Source of the DNA: Lycium barbarum
Lineage: Eukaryota; Streptophyta; Magnoliopsida; Solanales; Solanaceae
Assembly: GCF_019175385.1 (NCBI RefSeq)
Contig: NC_083341.1
Coordinates: forward strand, 17,120,203-17,184,202
Length of the DNA stretch: 64,000 bases
Direction of reading: 5' to 3'
Shown here: positions 19,800 to 34,317 of the stretch, in pieces
Position numbering within the stretch: position 1 is the stretch's first letter
Layout of the letters: the number at the start of each line of letters is the position of its first letter
Made by a program: the position numbers and the translations under genes
Notes under the pieces: model-generated
Database searches by the model: none
Seen by the model: the letters and a program-made list of their open reading frames with translations, nothing else
Told to the model about the DNA's origin: nothing

Positions 19800-22145
19800 A
19801 GTTGTTACTCACTCTTCGTCGTCCGTCGTGGGCCACCTCTCATAAATAAATAAATAAAATTTGGGCCCACCCCTCATAAATAAAAAAAAAAATTGCCCCC
19901 CCCCCCCCCCCACACACACACAAATTTAAAAAAAAACAATTGAGCCCCATGTTAAACAGGCCCATAAAAATAAAAAATAAAAAATTGTAAAAAAAAAATG
20001 TGGGCCCATATATATTAAACAACAACTAATATTGAAAAAAATTATAGACCCCATATTAAACACCAGCCAGTATTAAAAAAAACCCACCACATTCAAACTC
20101 ACGGAAAAAAAAAGTGAACCCCATATTAACAAAATCAAGCAATATTAAAAAAAAAAAAATTGGGCCCCATATTAAACAAGCCCATAAAAATAAAAAATAA
20201 AAAATTGTAAAAAAATGTGGGCCCCATATATATTAAACAACAACTAATATTAAAAAATAATGTGGACCCCATATTAAACACCAGCCAGTATTAAAAAAAA
20301 AAGTGGAACCCACCACATCCAAACTCACTGGAAAAAAAAGTGGACCCCATATTAACAAAATCAAGCAATATTAGAAAAAAAAAAAGTGAATCCCATATTA
20401 AAAAAAACAAACAATGTTAAAAAAAAATTGTGGGCCTCATATTAAACATCATGCGTATTCGTAGCAAACACTAATATAATAAAATTTTAAATACGGAGCA
20501 CAAACTACAATGTTATATTAATCGTGTTTTGAACATAATATCCCATATTGACAAAATCAAGCAATATATATATTAAAAAAAAAAGTGAATCCCATATTAA
20601 AAAAAAAAACAATGTAAAAAAAAAAGTTCAGACTTTGTATTCTTAGCAAACACTAATAGAATAAAGTTTTAGATACGGAGCACAAATTACAATGTTATAT
20701 CAATCGTGTTTTCAACATAGTATATATATATATATATATTATATGCATAAAAATAGTGCAAACTAATAATGTTCAAAAGGGTGGGCCTCATACTAAACAA
20801 CACCAAGCAATATAAAAAAAAACTATATAAAGCATGGGTTTAGACCCATGCTTCATCGTCCGTTGTCCCTTAAAAAAAAGGGTGGGCCCCATACTAAATA
20901 ACACCGAGCAATAAAAGAAAGGAAGAAAAAAAGTGGAACTCACCACATCCAAACTCACGGGAAAAAAAAAAGTGGACCCCGTATTAATAGAATCAAGCAA
21001 TATTAAAAAAAAAGGTGAATCCCATATTAATAAAACAAACAATGTTAAAAAACAAATGTTTAGAAAATCAAACAATTAAATCAATAATGATGGACTCATT
21101 GCCACATGCGTATCAACCCATTAGTGGAAGCAAATGAAATTATTGTACAGCAACATACTTAAAATACTTATATATTAAAATAAGATAGAATTTAATTACC
21201 TTTTCATTTTTTTCTTACTCTAATAAATGTGAAAAGAGATTAATGTCATAAAATAAAAAATAATATTGAATGGAGATCAAATAATTAATAAACTAAATTA
21301 GTGAAATTATAATTCTAATTGACGTTTCCTTAAAAAATCGTGAAAAAAACAACATGACAAGTAAAATGAGTTAAACAAAAAATATTTACTAAAAATAAAA
21401 AATAGAAGTTCTTCATGGCCCCATATTAAACACAAACCAGTATTAAAAAAAAAAAAAGTGGAACCCACCACATCCAAACTCACGGGAAAAAAAAGTGAAC
21501 CCCATATTAACAAAATCAAGCAATATTAAAAAAAAAGTGAATCGCATATTAAAAAAACAAACAATGTTAAAAAAAATTGTGGGCCCCATATTAAACACCA
21601 TGCGTATTCGTAGCAAACACTAATATAATAAATTTTTAAATACGGAGCACAAACTACAATGTTATATTAATCGTGTTTTGAACATAGTATCCCATATTGA
21701 CAAAATCAAGCAATATATATAAAAAAAAAAAAAAGTGAATCCCATATTAAAAAAATAAACAATGTTAAAAAAAAAAAGTTCAGACTTTGTATTCTTAGCA
21801 AACACTAATATAATAAAGTTTTAGATACGGAGCACAAATTACAATGTTATATCAATCGTGTTTTGAACATAGTATATATATATATATATGTATATTATAT
21901 GCATAAAAATAGTGCAAACTAATAATGTTCAAAAGGGTGGGCCCCATACTAAACAACACCAAGCAATATAAAAAATAAAAAAAATAAAAAGAACAAACTA
22001 TATAAAGCATGGGTCAAATAATGAATAAGATAAATTAGTCAAATTATAATTCTAATTCGCGTTTCCTTAAAAAACCATGCAAAAGACAACATGACAAGTA
22101 AAATGAGTTAAACCGAGAATATTTACCAAAAATTAAAAAATAGCA
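19800..22145. repeat. AT-rich tandem duplication block
   Basis: Repeats of GTGGGCCCCATATTAAAC and CCCATATTAACAAAATCAAG separated by poly-A runs. A unit of about 1.15 kb (20268-21416) recurs at 21420-22145 with about 430 bp missing from its middle. Shared landmarks include ATACGGAGCACAAACTACAA, TTAATCGTGTTTTGAACATA and GACAACATGACAAGTAAAAT. A partial older copy lies at about 19925-20265. No coding potential. Confidence 0.65.
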
Positions 22146-22478
22146 TTTCATCGTTTAAATAGAAAATTAATTTCTACTTTGTTTCATTTCAAACATGTAA
22201 AATTAATTTAATAATTTGAATTAGAATTATCCAAATCAAAATTTGATAAAAAATAATAAGTATTTTACACTTTTAAATTAATCGAATTAAAATTGAAAGT
22301 ATCAACTGATGCTTAAATATTGCTATTATTTTATCTCAAAGAGAGGAAAATAGTTTTTTTTTAACCAAATCTTCTCTTTTAAAAAGTATTAATAAATTTT
22401 CGTAGCAAACACGAATAAAATAAAGTTTTAGATATGGAGCACAAACTACAATGTTATATTAATCGTATTTTAAACATA

Positions 22479-22479
<1 letters not shown>

Positions 22480-22553
<74 letters not shown>
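22480..22553. repeat. (TA)n microsatellite
   Basis: About 74 bp of uninterrupted TA dinucleotides. Confidence 0.95.
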
Positions 22554-22555
<2 letters not shown>

Positions 22556-22609
22556 CATTATCTAAACACAACTACATATACATAGATACACTATAATCCG
22601 AAGTGTTGC

Positions 22610-22641
22610 GCCCGTGCGCAGCACGGGCATAGGCCATCTAG
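22610..22641 (+). mobile_element. Helitron-like 3' terminus
   Basis: Hairpin GCCCGTGC-GCA-GCACGGGC (22610-22628), then 9 bases and CTAG (22638-22641), followed by a T in the flank. This is the canonical Helitron 3' end. Its 5' end could not be placed; it probably lies within the AT-rich block upstream. Confidence 0.65.
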
Positions 22642-23784
22642 TATAATTAAGAAATGACAGTATTAAAAAGATATTCAAATCAAAACAAGCAATACGTTGT
22701 TCAGCAGGATATTCAAAATCAGAAAAGGAATATTCAAATAAGAACTATACTATTCAAATCCATATTAGAAAAAGCTACACTAATATAATATTCAATTTCA
22801 AACTTACAAGTTACAATAGTCGATTCAAGAGTACAATATTCTGTATTTAAACTTATATTCGACTCAAGAGCACAATATTCAGTTTAAAAAAATTATATTC
22901 AATTCAAAACTACAATATTCAATTAAAAAAAAATTCCTTAAAATATGGAAATTGGCAATAATTAGATATATTTGCTAGAGTGATTTATAAAAATATTTCA
23001 AAAGTTAAAAATGATAAAATAAACTTATTATATGAAAGAAAAATAAATCTATGTCGTATTGTAATACTTGGTATTTCTAGAGAGTACATGGTGTAGGTTT
23101 CTCAATCTTTATGAGGTAATTTTCTTCAATTTAAATTGCAGTTATCATAAGAGATCACTTTCTAGTATAAAAAATTAGATATTGCTTAAGGATTTTGAAT
23201 TTTCCACCATACATTGGTGTAAGGTGAAGGCATATGATTACCATAGAGACTCCCATTTTCTTTTTCATAATTGATGCCATTACTAATTCAAATTTGGGAA
23301 AGATTGAAGGCATAACATGGCAAGTTTCTCGCGATTTCAACGCCATAAACTATTTTTGCTAAGTCAAATAAACCTCTTTTGATTTTTTATTAGTTAAATA
23401 TACCTCTTTCTCTTTTGATATTAGAAGCGTGAATCCGGTTTATCGATTCGGTTTTATATTATTCGATTTTTACTTTTTCGGTGTTTGGTTTCTAAAAAAT
23501 ATTCAATTCAAACCAAATAAGTTTGGTTCGGTTCGGTTTTTCTTTTTTCAGTTTGGTTTTTTTCGATTTGGTTATTCGTTTGCATCATATAAGATAATCA
23601 ACATAATAGAATAGCTTATATTGGAATGGCGAAAACTAACAATATTTTAGAGAATGAGAAGCAATCATGTCAGGCTCCAATTGGGGTACCGGACACCGGG
23701 TGAAAAATCAAAAAAAGAAAAAAAGGATGAAAAGTGGTAAAATACTCAAACTCAAATTCCCTTAAATAATACTCGTATGTTAAA
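22642..23784. other. AT-rich intergenic sequence
   Basis: 22650-22935 is rich in ATTCAATTCAA-like phrases. 23440-23590 has repeated GGTTCGGTTTTT / GGTTTGGTTTTT phrases, related to 30345-30490. No gene seen. Confidence 0.5.
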
Positions 23785-24350
<566 letters not shown>

Positions 24351-24401
24351 CACCACTACTAATCAACATATAGTAGTAGAGTTGTTAATATAACAATAAT
24401 A

Positions 24402-27354
24402 TCTATATCTATATGTATTAGAGTATAATAAAAGGAGGGTAGTCTAACTTAATAATAAGGCAAGTGACGTAATATGAACTAACCACTTGGCAACAAATCT
24501 ATTTGTGTTAATTTTAAAAAGAAATTAATTGACATTATTAAATGAACTCACATAATTTAGTGTATTTGACTGGAGAAATATAACTAATTGATATTCTTGG
24601 ATCTAATTTGTAGTAAAGAATACTCTTTTAAATGGTAAGATATAACATTACATGATAGAATTTTTTTTTTTTTTTTTTTAAAAAAGCCTTTAAAATAATT
24701 AGTTGGAGATGGGGTAAAATTTCTGTCAATGTGCAGAACTTATAGTACTCAATAAAATAAAAACTTACCAAAGTAAACATACGTGATATTTTATTACTTA
24801 TTATTCATAGATCAGTTGTGAACTATCATGTAGTAATGTTTTTGCCCCATTTTTCTATACCGTAGCAAAATAAAGGTAATTAGAAGTAAATAAGGTAATT
24901 AGAGTTTGAAACTTACTGTCTAAGGCAAGGAATAATATTATATGACAAATAATATTTAAATGATTTCATTCTCGAACAAATCAAGGAAGCATGACAACGA
25001 TGAATCAGAAATAGAGTTGGAAAGAAATAATTAATTACCAATCAAATTAGACATATATGGAAAAGAATATTATGATTAAGAGTCATTCCAAAATAAAAAT
25101 AATCAAAGTTTGAAAATATTTAAAGGTCTTTGCCAAAGAAAAAGTGATTAATGTGATTGAAGACACCTTTAAAGATTGACTCTAAACCCTAATGAAGACA
25201 GAAAAGAAGAGGTTTTACAAAGATCAAATACTTTTCAATATTTTCCGTCGTGCTTCATTCCTAGAGTTTTAGAGAGCTAAATCGTCTTTCCTGTCGATGA
25301 GGTGAATTCTCTTTTTTCTTCCTTTCCTTTTTTTTTTTTGTTTTTGTTTGAAACTTTGAAAAAAATATTGTAACTACGAGCCAATATAGCGTTTACTTTT
25401 TAGATGTGTCAAACTACGAGCCAATATAATTGTCAGATTTTTACAATGAAATTTAAGAATTATTTTTTTCTAAAAGAAATTATTATGTAGTAATGACCTT
25501 TTTGTCCTATTTTAAATTCAAAAGTAAGTAATTAGTATGATCTACTGGTGAATTTGAATATTATGAGGTTCATCATTCTGATATAAGATGAAGGCTTTGT
25601 GCGATGTTCTAATTGACATATGATTGCATTGTATGTAATTATGGATAAATAGTTTTGGTATTTTAATTTTAAGGGGTTTCCTGTTTGGTATTAGAACATA
25701 AAATACTCTCTTTAACATATTTACAAATAATTGATAATAGCTCCAACTGTTTTTCTTAGAAAACACTCATAGTCTTGATGTGTTAATTACCTCAAGTGGT
25801 CTAGAAGTGAATATAGTTAATTATTAACCAGTTTTTTTTTTTTTTTTTGAACTTTTGCTTCTTCTTCTTTTCAGATCTCCAATGAGTTGTTGGGTAAATA
25901 TAATTCATAAGACATTCTCAATACACTAATTAATTACCGAGGTTGGTCTTTCGAGTTCAAGCATTAGCCTTGAATCATCTTTACTATTCTTCGTAAATTC
26001 ATATTTAAATCACTTTCTTAAGGAGTAGGAGACAATGAAGAATAGTTTGAAGAAGAAGTTAATTCCACGTCTTCGACAAAGAAGGAACATGTACTTTCAC
26101 TAAAATATATGCGCAAAGAATGTGAGAATACTTATTGAGTAGTGAATATTATAAAAGTGAAAAAATATGTGTGATATATAATGGAAGACATTATGGCACT
26201 GAGATTAAAAATTACAATAATTTAATAGTAAATACATGATAAGATTCATTGTACTTTTCCACAGCAGGTTTATTGATTTGATTTTCACATTGATGATCCT
26301 TCTTTGATTTCCCGATTATTTTTCTCAAACGAAAGGGATAATCGTTATTTAAAATTTCCAAGAAAAAGAAAGAATAGGAGTGATGGTGAAAAATTATGTG
26401 TTTTTTGTGAATACATATGATAACGAATTCCACATAGTTTACGCTTACAAATGCACAAATATATTGTCAAAATTAATTTGTATATCTTATTTAAGTAATT
26501 CGTGCTTATTTTTTATTTAACACTTGAAAAATAAAAGTTTAAGTTTTTCTAATTAACAAGCAATTGAAACCTATATGTTCTTGAGTGCACAAAAGCACAT
26601 ATGAATAATTTTTTGATTTCCATTTATTTGAAAAGTGACATAAGGTAAAATCTATTACTATATGTTGGTCCATTATTATAAGAATAAGTTAAATAGTAAA
26701 TGTTGGGATAGGGAAGGAGAGTCAGAGAGAGCGGGAATGAGTTATTGCTCATATTCTACTCAAAATGTTTGTTCTAATGCTTTTAACAAATAAACTCTGA
26801 TAGTATAAAATTTATTAGCATAAGAAATAAAAATATTTTAGATTATATTATAATAGAAAAATTGTATTATGAATAAGACCGCGTGATGGAAGACTTAATA
26901 AATATAACCAAATTTAAAAATATTGAATATAAAGAAATTCAAGTACCACATTAAAAATTTAAGAATTAAATTAATTTCTTATGTGGGTAACTCTAAACCA
27001 TACATTTATAAGTTCTTTTGCTTTCCAAATCATATTTAGAAGTAAGTTACTTAACTAACAATTATGTCAAGTAGACCTTTTATTTTATAATGATATGATC
27101 TTTTTTATATGTTATAGATCAACAATCATTCAGGATTGTATAATGAACAGGGTTAATCATCGCAAGATTTAGATTTTGTTAAATTAATATAATCTAATGT
27201 GTTCAAATAAGAAAATTATAATTAAAATTACACATATTATTAATTTATATATGTTAATGAATTTTTTATTATTATATCAATCAAATAAGGTGATAATTTT
27301 TTATGATTAGTTTCATTTGACACCAGTCGCGCATCGCGCGGGTACGGATACTAG
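24402..27354 (+). mobile_element. non-autonomous Helitron
   Basis: Starts TCTATATCTATATGTATTAG with the AAAGGAGGGTAGTCTAACTT module. Ends with hairpin CGCGC-ATC-GCGCG (27328-27340) and CTAG (27351-27354), followed by T. About 2.95 kb without a Rep/helicase ORF. The short open frames inside resemble no known protein. Confidence 0.6.
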
Positions 27355-27360
27355 TACATA

Positions 27361-28121
27361 TAACAGAAGAGTAGTCTAGCATAATATTAACCCAAGTGGC
27401 GTAATATGAACAAGCCACTTGGCAACAAATTCTACTTGCATTAATTATTAAAGAAGTTATTAATTGTAGTTCAAAATGTTACCTAATTTAATAATCTACT
27501 ACTACTACTACTACTACTACTACTAATAATAATAATAATATATAAAAGGAGAGTAGTCTAGCTTAATATTAACCCAAGTGGCGTAATATGAACAAGTCAC
27601 TTGGCAACAAATTGTATTTGCATTAATTATTAAAGAAGTTATTAATTGTAGTTCAAAATATTACCTAATTTAATAATCTACTACTACTACTACTACTACT
27701 AATAATAATAATAATCTATATATATATATAAAAGGAGAGTAGTCTAGCTTAATATAATATGAACACGCCACTTGGCAACAAAATCTATTTGCATTGATTA
27801 TTAAAGAAGTTATTAATTGTAGTTCAAAATATTACCTAATTTAATAATCTACTACTACTAATAATAATAATAATAATAATAATTAATAATAATAATTAAT
27901 AATAATTAATAATAATAATAATAATAATCAACTCACGTAATATATTCTACGATATTATCAACACATAGTAGTAGTAGTTGTTAATAATAATAATGAAAAT
28001 AATAATGAACTCACCTAATATACTTATACGATATTATCAAACACATAGTAGTAGAGTTGTTAATATTAATATTATTAATATTATCATTATTATTATTATT
28101 ATTATTATTATAATATCAATA
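27361..28121 (+). mobile_element. three more Helitron 5'-type modules
   Basis: Modules at about 27361-27490, 27542-27685 and 27722-27860, with CTA and AAT microsatellites between. All share the inverted repeat CCAAGTGGC ... GCCACTTGG (the third module retains only the right arm because of a small deletion). The end of the stretch is AAT/ATT repeats. Confidence 0.6.
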
Positions 28122-30335
28122 TCTATATTATAATAAAAGGAGGGAAGTCTTGCTTAATATTAAGCCAAGTGGCGTAATATGAATAAGTCACTTGGCGACA
28201 AATTCTATTTGTATCAATTATGAAAAGTAATTAATTGACATTATTAAATGAACTCACCCAATTTGGTATACTGATTGGAGAAAATTATTAAATGATATTC
28301 TTGGATTCTAATTTATAGTCTACAATGCTCCTTTAAATGGTAAGATATAATATTGTCCTTTGTTACTTTCTACAATTAAGATAAATTCAAGCCCATATGA
28401 AGAGCACCTGTACGATTAAATTGAATGCAATATCAAAATTAAAATGTATCAAAAATTCATGATTGAAATTCATTTGTTTAATATTTTCACTTTAAAATGT
28501 TACCGTATAAGTAAGCTATTAGGAATATAGAAAATGATAAGTCTAAACGAAATTGAGATATCAACAATTAGATTTTATCACCTTTCTTATTAATAACAGA
28601 ACGAATCAATATTACCATAATTAGTAGGAAAAAAAAATATAATGCTGCTTTGAATTTTAAACCAAGTTCATACTATATATAGATGTAAAACAATTTAAAC
28701 TTAAAATAAAAAAATAAAAAATAGGATTTGAATTAAATTGAAAGACAGTTACATTTTTTAAACTAATCAAATGATTATCCTTCCTAAAAGTAAAAAAAAA
28801 AAAATGGAACACATCAAAGTTTTTTTGATGCTTCCTTTTAAGAAGAAGATTTTCTTTCAAGCTAGGGTAGTAACAGAATCAAATCGACAAGTTTTGTGGC
28901 TCTGATGAGCTAAATTTTATAAATAAATATCGATTTCCTTTTCTATATTTCTCTTTCTATGTTGAGAAAATATTCTAATACAAATATTTGAACTGAAATA
29001 AAAATTTTGATTTTGAATTTAAAGTTAAAACATGTGCAATTCAAATATCATCATATAAGGAATATTAGAATCCGCACCCCCCCCCCCCCCCCCCCGTAGA
29101 TTGGATTATCTTTGTAATGAATTTATAATGCAATAAAAATTTAAAATTGATTATACCCCCTAAAATTTAGGTAACTGATTATAAATTCTAAAATGTTTAA
29201 TTCAAATTCTGAATTTGAAGTAGTTAGCCATATATTTCTGTGGAAAAATGGTTAAAAAATTATCTCCTTTTTCGACTTTTCTCTATTTATATATTTTTTT
29301 TATTTTGCATTCTCTCTTATTAATCTGCTATATCTTATTTAAATAAATAATTAAAAAAACAATCACTAATTAGAAAAAACAACCGATGCCTTATATGAGT
29401 CCAGAAAATTTTCCCGAAGTTTGTGGAGATAATTAAATAATCAGTTACATAAAATTAAGAGAGATTTAAGGAGAACTTCATTAAGAAGGATTTGAGTGGA
29501 AGTTACAAAAACGATGAAGCAAGCACATAAATAAGGTATGAAATAATAGAATATCAATCAATAATGATACATAATTATGGTATATTTATTTTTGTGCAAA
29601 TTATTAAGCAAAAAAAAAAGGTGATAAATTCCTGGAGTCGTTCTATTTATGCCATCAACCAACTCTCCAAACATCCTCCTTGCTTTTGCTCTTCATTGCT
29701 TAAAATTTTCAGTGTTTATAATCTGTATTACATGTGTAGTTTCTTAATTTTATGTTGTTTTGCATAATTATGATATAAAGATGATTGACTTTCTTGATTT
29801 TTTTCTTTTTTATCCTTTCAACACCAGGTTTTGGTAGAGTAGGAGATCAAAAATGTTGATGAGAAGTTTACTCAAGGACATCACTAATTCAAAATAAGAG
29901 TTAATGGAGGTTGAACCCTGAATTCACAACATATGTTTGGAACAAGAAAATTATTTGTCACAAAAGATTTGAATTATTCATAGTGTTGATAGTTTGTAAG
30001 TTTGGTGAATGCTTGATTTGGATACAAAAGTTTATACTTCCTCTATCCCAATTTATGTATATTTTTCGCTTCCCAACATTCAAACCGCATGAATTTTGAT
30101 CATCATCTTGAGATATATTTATTTACCAAATTGATATGGTAAAAGTTATAACTTATTTTTCATGTAGTTTTCAAATAAAATATTAATTTTCAAATATTGA
30201 GTTAATTTATTCCAATTTAGCTTCAAAGTTGAATCAAATTGACTCTCGAAAAGTGAAAAGTATCTCATAAATCACATTTTAATATGATTAATATTCTTTA
30301 ATTTTGTCCGCGCATCGCGCGGGTACGAATACTAG
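28122..30335 (+). mobile_element. non-autonomous Helitron
   Basis: Starts TCTATATTATAATAAAAGGA after an A. Ends with hairpin CCGCGC-ATC-GCGCGG (30308-30322) and CTAG (30332-30335), followed by T. 2214 bp. No transposase domain. A poly-C run of about 18 lies near 29080-29096. Confidence 0.7.
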
Positions 30336-30679
30336 TTGATATAATTCAGTTTTTTCGGTTTCTATTTTTCTAGATCCGAAATGAAAAAAATCAAAATTTT
30401 CAATAGTTTAATCTGATATCAAACAAAAGAACCGAAAAGTCAATCCAGATTAAAATTCGTTTTGGTTCGATTTGATTTTCGGTTTAATCCGAATAATGCA
30501 CACCCCTATTTGGTATTAATGATGTTTTGTTTTTTATTAGGTAAAAAAAGTCATTGATAATAGTATATTCTAGATCCAACAAACATTCCCCTTACTCCTG
30601 TTCATTTTCTTAAAGGAATAAATATTGAAAACATGTCGGGCCATTTCTTTTGCACTTGTAGCTAAATTGCGAGCTCAAA
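30336..30679. other. short spacer between two Helitrons
   Basis: Contains degenerate TTTTCGGTTTC / GGTTCGATTTGATTTTCGG phrases like those at 23440-23590, plus AT-rich sequence. No gene seen. Confidence 0.5.
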
Positions 30680-33060
30680 TCTATATATAATATAAATCTA
30701 GGCATAGATAAGGTGATGTGGCACCTCTCTATGGTCTCCATTGATATTTATCTTTTTTTTCTCCTTTTTTGAGTTTTTTTTTTTTTTGAATTTTTTATGC
30801 ATAATCTACTAACTAAATGACTTAAAAAAGCCTCAATAAATAAATGCTCGTATCAGCCCACGTAGTACATGATCTTATTGCTAATTAACTTGGTTTACAT
30901 TAAAAGCAAATTAGGCTTCTTCACTCCTTCACCGCGGGTGTATTCGTGCACAAAAAAGTTTAACAGTTGTCTATTCTTTTAACAATTAGTACCATATTAA
31001 CTCATAGATAATTACACCTCAAACATTTTGTAACTGACATGTTAATTACTAATCCTCTTTACTCAAACACATCCTCTATTAACTTTTCTCTATGAGTTAT
31101 AACCTCTCCCTCCTCCTGCAACATTACAGATTCCTTCCCCTCCGTTCTCTTAAAAAAATTCAGTTCTTTCGTAAATTGTTAGTCAATGTTATAGGTTCTT
31201 TCTTTTCTTCTTTTCTTACTTTATTTATTTTAGCTAGATTTTATCTTTTGCGGTATGTATTCAAGATCTTTTCCTATGTGTTTTTTACATGTATTTGAGA
31301 CCTGTTCCAACTAGAAATGCTATACAATTTGAATATTATATCAAAACTCTATAACAAATATGAGCCAATCATTTATGTGGAATACTATTTGCAAAGGAGA
31401 TGGAGTCGCTCTCCAAATTTTGACTGCCCATTTCTATGAAGGTGAGCTTCATTTCTCGACATTGTAAATGTCACAATATGTCTCCTTACAAGCTCGCAAA
31501 ATGTATGTAAAACTTGATGAAGTACAGTACTATTCAATTGTATTTTTTATTCTAAGTCATGTTGTGGCTAAATCTTTCTATATATGACAGAGAAAGAGGG
31601 GAAGCAGATAGGTCATGAATTCTACCGCGAGATATTTTTCAGTGGCAATGAAAGGAAGGAGAAATGGAATGGGGTATGATTTCTATTTTTGAGTTGGAAA
31701 ACAAAGAGCTTGACGGGTTGAACTATTTTTTATTTTTATATTTGTATCTTTCTTTTTCCTTTCTTGATACAATTAAACTAGTGAAAAAATTTCATATGAA
31801 CCAAAATAATGAAAATCCTCCGCATAAATTGAGTGAATTTTTATGGCAACAAGTACTTTTTCTTGGTACTAAAACTATGGAGTTCCTATGAAGACTATCG
31901 TAATCTCTAATCAATTCAAAAGATTAGCCAGTAAAAAAGGAAAAGAATGGTCAACTCGATTCCACCTTTTACAAGTGTTCTAACCTATTATATTGTTGTA
32001 TATATTATCCTATATTATCTAAAAAATCATGATGATCAATTTTATGAAATTCACTTTTAGTTATTGTAATAATTATCTTTTGAGTTCAGAAAAAAATAAA
32101 TGAAAAGATAAGATGTCAAAAAAGATGTAAGTTAAAGTTTGTTTTATATTGTTAGTGGCCTAAAGCGATTTCACTTTTAATTGCTCAAATCCTTACTTCA
32201 TGTTTTATATATAAAGGTAGCTTTCTAAACTAACAATTTTTACAAGTTTAAATTTAATATACTTTTCACAATAATAGGTTTTAGGTTTTTCTGCTTTGTA
32301 GTCCCCCTATTTTTATAGGGTTATATTTTTCATTGTCCACTTATATAATTTTTTTAGCATTTTATGGTGATATATTTTTCATTAACCACTTCGTAGTTTT
32401 CAATTAAATATCACGTTTATAGTTCGAAATATTTTTAGATGTAATTCAATTAGCTTATAAATATGGTCACCTTCACTTTAGTAGGGATTAATGACGGGCT
32501 ATCTGCTAAGTATGAACCTTTTTAAGTCTTTATTTGCATGATTCTCTTTTTTTCAGTATCTTTTGTCATTTTGTTTGTCTATGTAAATGAGAGAGTTAAA
32601 AGGTTAGATATAACTTCGATTTTCTTTAAAAGAATTAAGGTAACTTTACTATTTATTTATTTCCAATTGTTAGGAAGTCGTACTTTTGCAATGAATCTTT
32701 GAGATTGTTGAGATACAATCTGAAAAATTGTCACATAGCCATCACCAAGTACAATAGATCACACATGGATTCTAAATTCATATATATTGCATCATTAGCA
32801 TTTTTGTTCTATGTGCTATTTCGAGATCATGAGTTTATAATAAATTGTATTTTTCTTGGTTAGACTACTTAATTGATTACTTCTCAATTTATATCGTCAA
32901 GAGAAAGGTAAGTTACTCACCAACTTTATGTGAAAGGAACTCTTATAGAAAGTAATGGTTTTGTTTTATTTTTAATAAAAATTACTCCAGTATATAGATT
33001 ATTCAACAATATTCTACTTTTAAATTTTTTAATCACGCGAAGCGCAGACATATTTACTAG
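30680..33060 (+). mobile_element. non-autonomous Helitron, second family
   Basis: Starts TCTATATATAATATAAATCT followed by AGGCATAGATAAGGTGATGT, preceded by A. Ends CACGCGAAGCGC ... TTTACTAG followed by T. 2381 bp. The 3' hairpin is partly eroded. The 5' end resembles 40762 onward. Open frames inside are short and AT-driven. Confidence 0.65.
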
Positions 33061-34250
33061 TGAAGAATAATAGTGTGAACACTAGAACACATTGAATTTG
33101 AAATAGTAGTTCATGAACCTATTCCCAAGTAATCTAATAATCCCTTCTCCGTGAATTGTGATAAGTAGTACAGTATTAATTAATTTTATGGTTTTAAATA
33201 AACAAAATGCCAGAAGAGCCTAAACACCTTTTTGTCTGTGCCAATGGGTGACCAAAAATGGATTTACAATATTTAATACTCCTGTCTGTGTCTGAAAATA
33301 TCTGTCAATAGTTTTTAAAAACAATATTCTTAAATTATTTATCGCTTTAGAAGTAATTAAGGGTAAATAATTTAAAACTTCTCCAAATTAATGTTTCTTA
33401 AGAAGCATGTAAAAGAGAATCACGATAAATAATTTGAGACGGAGGGAGTAGAAAATACTAATTCCTCCGTCCCAATGTATGAGGTTTTTATGTGACACTT
33501 TTTCCTTTTTAACCAGTCCAAAAAAATGACAGTTTTCTATATCTAGTAATAATTTAACTTTAAAACTCTTAATGGGATGATTTATAGCCACGTAAATATC
33601 TTTGATTTGCCTTAGACCAAAAAATTCGAAAGTCTTCTTTTTATTCTTAAATTTCTTGACTAATCAAATAACCAAGAGCGGCTCAACAGATCTCATGACC
33701 TAAGGTGAAACCATATTGAGAGGCCCTTAAATATATTTTATAAAAAAATTACATGCACTAACAAATGGATTTGTAAACAATAAATTAATATTTTAAGACG
33801 AAAAATAGAGAATTTCAAAAAAACAATAAACTGGGAAGAAGAGCACAAAGAATGATGTTAGAGATCTGGAACTCAAAGTGAAAATTTAAATTTGGCAATC
33901 ATCACAAACAAGAAAAAAAAACGGACAAAACATTAAACATAATTATAACATTATTTTACTCATTAAAATTAAAATAAAAAAATCATAATTAAATTATTTC
34001 TAAACATAAAAATATCAATTTTTTTATAATTTAAAAAAACAATCTTATAAATTGGCAGGCAGGGTACATATCATTTAAACAACAAAGGTCAACCAATATC
34101 CTATATCCCCCTTGAATTATTTTTTTCCTCTCTGCACGTCTCATGTCAATTAGAGATATTGATTTTAACTTCCTCAGCTTCCCCCGCCTGGCCCGACAAC
34201 AAGATTCCACATCATGGGCCCCACTTATCTTTTGTTTCCTATTTTTCCTT
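33061..34250. other. intergenic region with Stowaway-like fragments
   Basis: Right end GAGACGGAGGGAGTA at 33437-33451 and left end TTCCTCCGTCCCAATGTATG at 33461-33480 belong to two Stowaway-like MITEs. Neither can be closed with confidence. The rest is AT-rich without a gene. Confidence 0.5.
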
Positions 34251-34252
34251 AT

Positions 34253-34260
34253 TTATATAG
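34253..34260 (+). promoter_or_regulatory. probable TATA box of the VUP-like gene
   Basis: TTATATAG about 60 bp before the chosen start codon. It implies a short leader. Confidence 0.4.
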
Positions 34261-34317
34261 AGTCCCTACAAATAAAAATGAATGAATATATCCCTCAAAC
34301 AACTTCAAGAAAAATTA

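Noticed and set aside
29564..31891. Several 60-75 codon frames in the Helitron cluster
   Set aside because: AT-driven composition, no known motif, no splice-linked neighbours.
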